Source: JBARKJ01 sp963698885
Lineage (GTDB): Bacteria > Nitrospirota > JACRHJ01
NCBI GenBank assembly: GCA_963698885.1
Contig: CAVOSJ010000001.1
Span: 1-64,000 of the forward strand
DNA: 64,000 nucleotides
Direction: 5' to 3'
The number at the start of each line of letters is the position of its first letter. The first letter of the stretch is position 1. A model generated the notes under the pieces. That model ran no database searches and was not told where the DNA came from. It worked only from the letters and a program-made list of their open reading frames with translations. Positions 8,563 to 15,001 of this stretch are shown piece by piece. The translations under genes were made by a program, and so were the position numbers.

Positions 8563-8637
8563 GGGCGATTAGCTCAGCGGGAGAGCACTGCCTTCACACG
8601 GCAGGGGTCGAGGGTTCGAACCCCCCATCGCCTACCA
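8563..8637 (+). tRNA. tRNA-Val (anticodon CAC)
   Basis: The 75-base sequence folds as a full cloverleaf: acceptor GGGCGAT/ATCGCCT, D arm with AGCTCAGC-GGGAGAGC, anticodon stem CTGCC/GGCAG with loop TTCACAC (anticodon CAC, reads GTG), T arm GAGGG-TTCGAAC-CCCCC, and encoded CCA at 8635-8637. It is the left border of the nif island and its 3' flank recurs at 24262-24321. Confidence 0.97.
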
Positions 8638-8645
8638 TTAAAATC

Positions 8646-8680
8646 AAGGACTTACGGATTTCCGTGGGTCCTTTTTTTTG
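8646..8680 (+). terminator. Terminator after tRNA-Val
   Basis: AAGGAC...GTCCTT with inner TTACGGA/TCCGTGG pairing is followed by a run of eight T. A related terminator stands at 24250-24280 in the duplicated flank. Confidence 0.75.
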
Positions 8681-8720
8681 TCAAAAACGGCCATTGTAGC
8701 AGAATTGTAGTAGTTTTCAG
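8662..8720 (+). repeat. tRNA 3'-flank, left copy (possible attL)
   Basis: This stretch, CCGTGGGTCC, T-run, then a TTGTAGCAGAATTGTAGTAG motif, aligns without gaps to 24262-24321, about 42 of 60 positions identical by my count, most differences being transitions. GTAGCA-type motifs like this are familiar from the flanks of tRNA-targeting integrases. It lies between tRNA-Val and the first island sequence. Confidence 0.55.
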
Positions 8721-8738
8721 CCGACTTTTTCTGGAAAA

Positions 8739-9053
8739 TTGGCATTTGCTACAGTAGTGGATGGCTCACCCGTCATCAACCGAGCCATTCTGCTGGCGCC
8801 CGGCAAGACCCTGAGGCTGCTACTCGAATATATCGACGCGATTTCGTTTATTGCACGTCAGGAACTCGAAAAAGATAATATCATTGTGAGCTTGGTGCTT
8901 CCTGGAATGACCGCTTCAAATTTCTATGCGAACATGATTGGCGGTATGCCTGATTTCGGCTCAAGAAAATTGCCGCCTATGGATAGTAATGAAAAAGTCG
9001 CTGGAAAGATTGCCGAAATTATCGAAAGCGGCGAAGCGGAACTGGAAATATAA
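8739..9053 (+). pseudogene. Fragment of a short-chain dehydrogenase C-terminus
   Basis: This 104-codon open frame has no good start (TTG) and its first 40 residues look unrelated to any domain. The rest, RQELEKDNIIVSLVLPGM then TASNFYAN, is the recognisable C-terminal part of classical SDR oxidoreductases, where an I-V-S-x-V-x-P-G-x-T strand-turn follows the active site. The catalytic YxxxK and the Rossmann glycine motif are missing. It sits directly inside the tRNA-flank copy, so I read it as a remnant truncated by integration or deletion. Confidence 0.6.
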
Positions 9054-9228
9054 ATCCCTGCAACAAATCGCTTAACCGTTATTTCAACTGTCATGCTTAA
9101 TTTTTAGGCATATAGCACTACAAATTGCAGTTCCTTTTCTACCCACATTCCTGCTCAGTTGGTGCGGCGCCGGTAAAAACCTCGTTCAATCAGGGTGTTG
9201 CATGTAGTGAGTTTTCTTGCTTGTTTTC

Positions 9229-9244
9229 TGGCATAAAAATTGTA
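9229..9244 (+). promoter_or_regulatory. Weak sigma54-like element at the nifA start
   Basis: TGGCAT-N5-TTGTA resembles a -24/-12 promoter but has T for C in both conserved positions. The predicted start would be about base 9255, three bases before ATG 9258. The same spacing occurs at modB with a perfect element. Bases 9057-9228 hold no gene that I can see. Confidence 0.3.
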
Positions 9245-9257
9245 TCTAACACTCAAT

Positions 9258-10802
9258 ATGGTTAAAGAGAAAGACGAAAAAATCCTGGAGCTCACAACCC
9301 TGTACGAGGTAGCGAGGCTCGCGTCGTCTTCGCTGGATCTTAACTCGACACTGGGCTCTATACTTCATGCGCTTTCGGTATCGCTTGAGATGAAGCGGGG
9401 TACGCTGACCCTCCTCGACTCATCTACGGGCGTTCTGGAGGTCAAAGCCTCCTACGGCCTCAGCGCAAGCGAAATGAAGCGTGGGAGATACAAGATAGGA
9501 GAGGGGGTAACCGGGAAAGTGTTTGAGACGGGCCTCCCGTTCATCGCCCCGGACGTGAAAAAGGAGCCGTTGTTTTTAAACAGGACTGGTTCACGCGGGG
9601 ATATAAAGAAGGAGAATATATCCTTCATAGGCGTTCCGGTAAAGGTGAGGAACAAGGTTATAGGCGTACTTTCCGTCGACAGGCTCTTCCCGGTGAAGGT
9701 AGTCTACGATGAAGATGTGAGACTTCTGAATATAGTCGCCTCCATTATCGGACAAGCGGTAATCCTGCACGACATGATTGAGGCCGACAAGAAGAAGCTT
9801 GTCCAGGAGAACGTCCGGCTCCAAAGGGAACTTGGGAAAAAATACAGGTTGCCTAATATCATCGGGACCACCGATACCATGCAGGAGGTTTTTCACTCGG
9901 TCGAGGTGGTAAGCAAGAGCCGGTCGACTGTGCTGATAAGAGGAGAAAGCGGCACGGGCAAGGAGCTGATCGCCAAAGCCATCCATTATATAAGCCCGAG
10001 GAGCAAGCGGCCGTTTATCAAGTTCAACTGTGCGGCCATTCCGGAAGGGCTTCTCGAATCCGAGCTTTTCGGCCATGAGAAAGGCGCGTTCACGGGTGCC
10101 ATCGCGGCAAAAAAGGGCCGCTTTGAGCTTGCCCAGGGCGGCACGATATTCCTGGACGAGATTGGCGACCTGCCCCTTTCTCTCCAGCCTAAAATGCTTC
10201 GCGTCCTGCAGGAGCATGAGTTCGAAAGGGTCGGCGGCGAGAATACAATCAAGGTGGATATCAGGGTAATTGCGGCGACCAGCCGGGACCTGGAAAAATC
10301 CCTCGAGGACGGCATGTTCCGCGAGGATCTATACTACAGGCTGAACGTGGTACCCATATTCATACCCCCGCTCCGGGACAGGCGGGAGGACATACCCGAG
10401 CTGGTCGATTACTTTGCCAAAAAGTACGGCGCGAGGGCGGACAGAAGTGTCCATTTTACGGAGGACGCGGTCGTGGCCTTGACGCGCTATCCCTGGCCCG
10501 GCAACGTGAGGGAGCTCGAAAACGTAATCGAGCGCACCGTAGTAATGACCGACAATAATGTCATAGACGCGTCCGGTCTAAAGCTCTTACCCGTCCAGAT
10601 AAAGCCCGTAAATAAGTCCAGGGAACACGAAGCCCTGCCCCAGGCGGTCCAGGACGTAGAGCTGAAGGCCCTGAAGGAAGCCCTTGCCCGCACGGGCTGG
10701 CGTCAGGCGGCCGCGGCAAGGCTCCTGGGCATCACGCCCCGGCAGATCGGGTACAAAATGCGCAAGTACGGCCTTCTACCTTCCGACGGTCAACCGCTAT
10801 AA
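9258..10802 (+). CDS. nifA: NifA, sigma54-dependent activator of nitrogen fixation genes
   Basis: The product is 514 aa from ATG 9258; an in-frame TTG at 9240 is possible. An N-terminal GAF domain (about 15-165) is followed by an AAA+ sigma54-interaction domain (about 195-430) with Walker A GESGTGKE, the sigma54-contact loop GAFTGA, Walker B GGTIFLDEIGD and R-finger region, then a Fis-type HTH (about 465-510, RTGWRQAAAARLLGITPRQ). The linker between AAA+ and HTH lacks the C-x4-C pair of oxygen-sensitive rhizobial NifA, so direct O2 sensing by that route is not expected. It stands 300 bases upstream of nifH and should act on the sigma54 promoters of nifH and modB. Confidence 0.93.
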   Translation: MVKEKDEKILELTTLYEVARLASSSLDLNSTLGSILHALSVSLEMKRGTLTLLDSSTGVLEVKASYGLSASEMKRGRYKIGEGVTGKVFETGLPFIAPDVKKEPLFLNRTGSRGDIKKENISFIGVPVKVRNKVIGVLSVDRLFPVKVVYDEDVRLLNIVASIIGQAVILHDMIEADKKKLVQENVRLQRELGKKYRLPNIIGTTDTMQEVFHSVEVVSKSRSTVLIRGESGTGKELIAKAIHYISPRSKRPFIKFNCAAIPEGLLESELFGHEKGAFTGAIAAKKGRFELAQGGTIFLDEIGDLPLSLQPKMLRVLQEHEFERVGGENTIKVDIRVIAATSRDLEKSLEDGMFREDLYYRLNVVPIFIPPLRDRREDIPELVDYFAKKYGARADRSVHFTEDAVVALTRYPWPGNVRELENVIERTVVMTDNNVIDASGLKLLPVQIKPVNKSREHEALPQAVQDVELKALKEALARTGWRQAAAARLLGITPRQIGYKMRKYGLLPSDGQPL

Positions 10803-11042
10803 ATTACCCATACGACGCTATCGCCAGGCCGGGTCCTCCTCCTGCGTTCCCTCGCGGGATGGAAACGGGGCCGCTCGTCGGGCGTCGGTTCATCCCATCT
10901 GGCGGCACTCGTCTCAAGATTTCACTTGTCCGACATTTTTGTATTGACTCCTACCGATTTGTTCCATATTTAATTTTTCATCGTAGAGCTTAAATTCCAA
11001 CAAAGCCTTGCCCATTAGGCCTTCGCGCGATTTTATGCGTCT

Positions 11043-11058
11043 TGGCACGCATGTTGCT
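11043..11058 (+). promoter_or_regulatory. sigma54 promoter of the nifHDK operon
   Basis: TGGCAC-N5-TTGCT is a near-perfect -24/-12 element, placing the transcript start near 11069, about 35 bases before the nifH ATG. No perfect NifA site TGT-N10-ACA is visible upstream. The best is TGT-N10-ACC at 10940-10955. The remaining gap from 10803 holds no gene. Confidence 0.9.
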
Positions 11059-11103
11059 CTATAAGTATGGCATAGGGCGGTTTAAAAAATCCGGAGGTAA
11101 ACA

Positions 11104-11952
11104 ATGAGGCAGATAGCAATCTACGGAAAAGGCGGGATAGGCAAATCCACGACGACGCAGAACCTTGTTGCGGGGCTGGCGGAAGCCGGCAAGAAGGTGC
11201 TTATCGTGGGGTGCGACCCGAAGGCGGACTCGACAAGGCTCATGCTGCATGCGAAGTGTCAGACTACCGTGATGGACCTGGCAAGAGACAGGGGCGGAGT
11301 GGAGGAGCTTGAGCTTGGCGAGGTATTGATGACCGGGTACAGGGGCGTAAAGTGCACTGAGTCGGGCGGACCTGAGCCGGGCGTTGGCTGCGCGGGCAGG
11401 GGCGTCATAACGGCCATTAACTTCCTGGAGGAAAACGGCGCATATACACCGGACCTGGACTTCGTCTTTTATGACGTCCTGGGCGACGTCGTCTGCGGCG
11501 GGTTCGCGATGCCGATGCGCGAGAAGAAGGCGCAGGAGATATACATAGTCACCTCCGGCGAGATGATGGCGATGTACGCGGCGAACAACATCTGCAGGGG
11601 TATCGTCAAGTACGCGGTAAGCGGCGGGATACGCCTGGGCGGGCTGATATGCAACTCCCGGAAGGTGGACAAGGAGTACGAGCTTATTGCGGCGCTGGCG
11701 GACAAGCTCGGCACGCAGCTTATACATTTCGTGCCCAGGGACAACGTCGTCCAGCGCGCGGAGCTTAAGAGGATGACGGTGATAGAGTACGAGCCGCAGG
11801 CGGACCAGGCCGACCAGTACAGGACGCTCGCCAGGAAGATATCCGAGAACAAGAACCTCGTGATCCCTACGCCCATGACGATGGACGAGCTGGAAGAGCT
11901 GCTCATAACTTACGGTTTTATGGATGCCGAGACGGAAGCGGCTGCGGTATAG
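11104..11952 (+). CDS. nifH: Nitrogenase iron protein NifH
   Basis: The product is 282 aa with a strong GGAGG before ATG 11104. It is the ATP-dependent reductase that passes electrons to NifDK and also serves cofactor maturation. P-loop GKGGIGKST lies at residues 8-16. The 4Fe-4S ligands are Cys in GCAGRG (about 97) and in DVVCGGFAMP (about 132). The Arg in GCAGRG is the usual ADP-ribosylation site. The Switch II region (YDVLGD) is conserved. It is first in the cluster, directly behind the sigma54 promoter and 13 bases from nifD. Confidence 0.98.
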   Translation: MRQIAIYGKGGIGKSTTTQNLVAGLAEAGKKVLIVGCDPKADSTRLMLHAKCQTTVMDLARDRGGVEELELGEVLMTGYRGVKCTESGGPEPGVGCAGRGVITAINFLEENGAYTPDLDFVFYDVLGDVVCGGFAMPMREKKAQEIYIVTSGEMMAMYAANNICRGIVKYAVSGGIRLGGLICNSRKVDKEYELIAALADKLGTQLIHFVPRDNVVQRAELKRMTVIEYEPQADQADQYRTLARKISENKNLVIPTPMTMDELEELLITYGFMDAETEAAAV

Positions 11953-11965
11953 GAGGCGGTATTAC

Positions 11966-13412
11966 ATGAAATCACCTGTAAAAGACGTGCGGGAGATACT
12001 CGACGAGATACTGAAGGCCTACCCTGAGAAGACCCGCAAAAAAAGGGAGGGGCATTTAGCCGTTAAGGACGTTGAAACGCCGGAGGGCGGCGAGTCCGCC
12101 TGCAGTACCTGCGCCGTAAAAGCGAACGTGAAATCGATACCCGGAGTCATGACCGCAAGGGGATGCGCATACGCCGGCAGCAAGGGCGTCGTCTGGGGGC
12201 CGGTGCGCGACATGGTGCACCTCTCCCACGGCCCCGTCGGATGCGGGTATTACTCGTGGAGCACAAGGCGTAACCTGGCCCAGGGGAAAGCCGGGCGTCG
12301 ACAACTTCGTGCCGTTCCAGTTCACGTCCGACTTCCAGGAGAAGGATATCGTTTACGGCGGAGCGCAGAAGCTGGAAGATATATGCAGGGAGATAAGGAC
12401 GCTCTTTCCGGAGGCGAAGGGAATATCTATTCAATCGGAATGCCCCATCGGCCTGATAGGCGATGACATAGAGGCGTCCGCCAAAAAGATGAAGGAGGAA
12501 CTGGGCATCGACGTCGTGCCGGTGCGCTGCGAGGGTTTCAGGGGAGTCAGCCAGTCCCTGGGCCACCACATCGCGAACGACAGCATCCGGGACCACGTGC
12601 TGGGAAAGGGCAAACTCGCCGACCCCGGCCCGTACGATGTCGCGATAATCGGCGACTACAACATAGGCGGCGACGCTTGGGCCTCCAGGAAGATACTGGA
12701 AGAGCTGGGGCTTCGGGTCGTGGCGATGTGGTCCGGCGACGGCCAGCTTGAGACCATGAAGCTCACGCACGCGGTGAAGCTGAACCTTATCCACTGCTAC
12801 CGTTCCATGAACTATATCGCGCGCCACATGGAGGAGGAATACGGCATACCTTGGCTGGAATACAACTTCTTCGGCCCGACGAGGATAGAGGCCTCCCTCA
12901 GGAGCATTGCATCCCGCTTTGACGACAAGATAAGGGAGAACGCAGAGAAGATAATCGAAAAATACAAACCGGCGATGGACGCCGTTGTAAACAAGTACCG
13001 CCCGAGGCTGGACGGCAGGCGCGTGATGCTGTACGTCGGGGGCTTAAGGCCCAGACACGTGATTGGCGCTTACGAAGACCTGGGCATGAAGATAATCGGG
13101 ACGGGGTATGAGTTCGGGCACGCGGACGATTACAAACGCACGCTCCCGCAGGTAGGCGAAGGCACAGTAATATACGACGACGTGACCCAGTTCGAGATGG
13201 ACGAGCTGGTGAAACACATCCAGCCGGACTTAGTCGGCGCCGGGATAAAGGAAAAATATGTCTTCCAGAAGATGGGCGTGCCTTTCAGGCAGATGCACTC
13301 GTGGGATTACTCCGGGCCGTACCACGGCTACGACGGCTTCCCCATCTTCGCCCGCGACATGGACATGGCGATAAACTCGCCGACGTGGAATTTGGTAAAG
13401 AGCCCGTTTTAA
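11966..13412 (+). CDS. nifD: Nitrogenase MoFe protein alpha chain NifD, with one frameshift
   Basis: ATG 11966 follows AGGAGG. The chain reads correctly for about 109 residues (GCAYAG, GPVGCGYYSW), then one extra base in 12290-12296 shifts the frame. Removing it restores a continuous NifD of about 481 aa. P-cluster ligands are visible in RGCAYAG, PVGCG and QSECPIGLIGDDIE. The FeMo-co ligands lie in the Cys-bearing region before YRSMNYIARHMEE and in QMHSWDYSGPYHGYDGF (His). The GYYSW-TRRN wording is closer to anaerobe/archaeal NifD than to the Azotobacter type. All other nif genes are intact and the downstream frame is fully conserved, so a sequencing indel is likelier than a mutant. Confidence 0.93.
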
Positions 13413-13460
13413 ACGGGACAGTTTAAAAGTTTTTGGGCCGCCTTTTTTCAAAAAGGCGGG
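13413..13460. repeat. Intergenic mosaic repeat, copy 1 (partial)
   Basis: This fills most of the nifD-nifK gap. It carries the AGTTTAAAAGTTTTTGGG segment and the hairpin CCGCCTTTTT-TC-AAAAAGGCGG (13438-13459, 10-bp stem). It equals one half of the module seen in full at 17963-18063. The long T-run hairpin could act as an RNA-processing or attenuation signal between nifD and nifK. Confidence 0.7.
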
Positions 13461-13477
13461 ACCTTAGGGGGCAATTA

Positions 13478-14887
13478 ATGAAAACCGAAGAATGGATCAA
13501 TACAGTCGAATATAAGGAGCTTAACTTCGCCAGGAAGGCGCTCGTGGTAAATCCCGCCAAGGCATGCCAGCCCCTGGGCGCTTTCTTCTGCGCGTCGGGG
13601 TTCGAGGGCACGCTCCCGTACGAGCACGGCTCCCAGGGATGCGCGGCCTATTTCAGGAACAACCTTTCCCGGCATTACCGCGAGCCGTTTCCCGCGGTAT
13701 CGGACTCCATGACGGAAGACGCGGCGGTCTTCGGCGGCAGGGCGAACATGCTGGAGGGCCTGAAGAACGCCTACGAGATATACAAGCCGAAGATGATTGC
13801 GATGTGCACGTCGTGCATGGCGGAAGTCATAGGCGACGACCTGAAGGCGTTCATATCCAATTCCAGGGACGCGGGCTCGATCCCCAAGGACTTCCCGGTA
13901 ACGTACGCACACACGCCGAGCTTCATCGGTTCGCACCTCACGGGCTACGACAACATGCTGAACGGTATAATCGAGGGCATGTCCGAGGGCAGGTACAAAA
14001 ACGGGGAGAGAAACGGAAAGCTGAACATCATCCCCGGGTTCGACCCGCATATCGAGAACATCCGCGAAATAAAACGCTACATGGCGTTGATGGGCGTGGA
14101 CGCCACGGTGCTGGCGGACAACTCGGAGAGCTTCGATTCCCCGCTAACGGGCGAATATGAGATGTACAAAGGAAAGACCACGCTTGACGAGGCCGGCGAC
14201 TCCGTAAACGCCGCCGCGACGGTATCCATGCAGGCATACGCCTCGGTAAAGACGCTCAAGACGTTAAAGACCGCATACGGCCAGCAAACGGAGGCTTTTA
14301 ACTATCCGATGGGCATAGCCGCGTTCGACAGGTTCCTTATAAAGGTGTCGGAGATTACAGGGAAACCGGTGCCGGAGGCCATAAAGTGGGAGCGCGGGAT
14401 TGCGGTGGACGCCGCGACGGATGCGCACCAGTACTTGCATGGGAAGCGGTTCGCGCTTTTCGGGGACCCGGACGTTATGCTCGGCCTTGCGGGCTTTATC
14501 ATGGAGATGGGCGGCGAGCCGGCGTATGTCGTGTGTACGAACGGGACGAAGAAATGGGGCAATGAGATGCAGGCGCTTCTTGAATCCTCACCGTACGGCG
14601 CGTCCGCGAAGGTCTATCCGGGCAAGGACCTCTGGCACATGCGCTCGCTCCTCATGACGGAGCCGGTGGATATGCTGATAGGCGACTCGCACGGCAAATA
14701 CGCGGCCAGAGACGCGGGCATCCCTTTAGTCAGGATAGGCTTCCCGATAGTGGACAGGGTGAACCTGCACCGCTACGCGACGCTAGGCTACAAGGGCGCG
14801 GTCAACCTCATTACCTGGATCGCCAACGCGTTCATCGACGAGGTAGATCGTAACAGCGACGATGCGCATTTCGAATTGTTGAGATAA
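13478..14887 (+). CDS. nifK: Nitrogenase MoFe protein beta chain NifK
   Basis: The product is 469 aa. I chose ATG 13478 behind AGGGGGC; an upstream in-frame ATG at 13433 would read through the repeat and has no support. P-cluster ligand Cys residues appear in PAKACQPLGAFFCASGFEG, HGSQGCAAYFRNN and MCTSCMAEVIGDD. The sequence continues through DSHGKYAARD to a typical C-terminal tail. It pairs with NifD as the alpha2-beta2 dinitrogenase. The length is that of the short anaerobe-type NifK, without the N-terminal extension of Azotobacter. Confidence 0.97.
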   Translation: MKTEEWINTVEYKELNFARKALVVNPAKACQPLGAFFCASGFEGTLPYEHGSQGCAAYFRNNLSRHYREPFPAVSDSMTEDAAVFGGRANMLEGLKNAYEIYKPKMIAMCTSCMAEVIGDDLKAFISNSRDAGSIPKDFPVTYAHTPSFIGSHLTGYDNMLNGIIEGMSEGRYKNGERNGKLNIIPGFDPHIENIREIKRYMALMGVDATVLADNSESFDSPLTGEYEMYKGKTTLDEAGDSVNAAATVSMQAYASVKTLKTLKTAYGQQTEAFNYPMGIAAFDRFLIKVSEITGKPVPEAIKWERGIAVDAATDAHQYLHGKRFALFGDPDVMLGLAGFIMEMGGEPAYVVCTNGTKKWGNEMQALLESSPYGASAKVYPGKDLWHMRSLLMTEPVDMLIGDSHGKYAARDAGIPLVRIGFPIVDRVNLHRYATLGYKGAVNLITWIANAFIDEVDRNSDDAHFELLR

Positions 14888-14892
14888 GACCT

Positions 14893-14991
14893 GTTACCTT
14901 TTTGGGAAAAAGGTAACGCCAAAAACTTTGAAAATTGTTTTAACTCTGGTTTTCTTTTGGTTACTTTTCTTTTTTCCAAAAGAAAAGTAAC
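14893..14991. repeat. Intergenic mosaic repeat, copy 2 (inverted, full length)
   Basis: Two hairpins flank a conserved core: GTTACCTTTTT-GGG-AAAAAGGTAAC (14893-14917) and a 14-bp stem GTTACTTTTCTTTT/AAAAGAAAAGTAAC (14960-14991). The core reads GCCAAAAACTTTGAAAATTG...GGTTTTCTTTTG, the reverse complement of the core in copy 3. It occupies the nifK-nifEN gap. Confidence 0.8.
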
Positions 14992-15001
14992 GAAGGTTCC
15001 A

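Noticed and set aside
10940..10955. NifA upstream activating site before nifH
   Set aside because: Only TGT-N10-ACC is found, one base off the TGT-N10-ACA consensus, so I mention it but do not call it.
14957..15001. Upstream in-frame start extending NifEN, and similarly 13433 for NifK
   Set aside because: The extra codons come from the intergenic repeat hairpins and the internal ATGs fit NifE/NifK homology.
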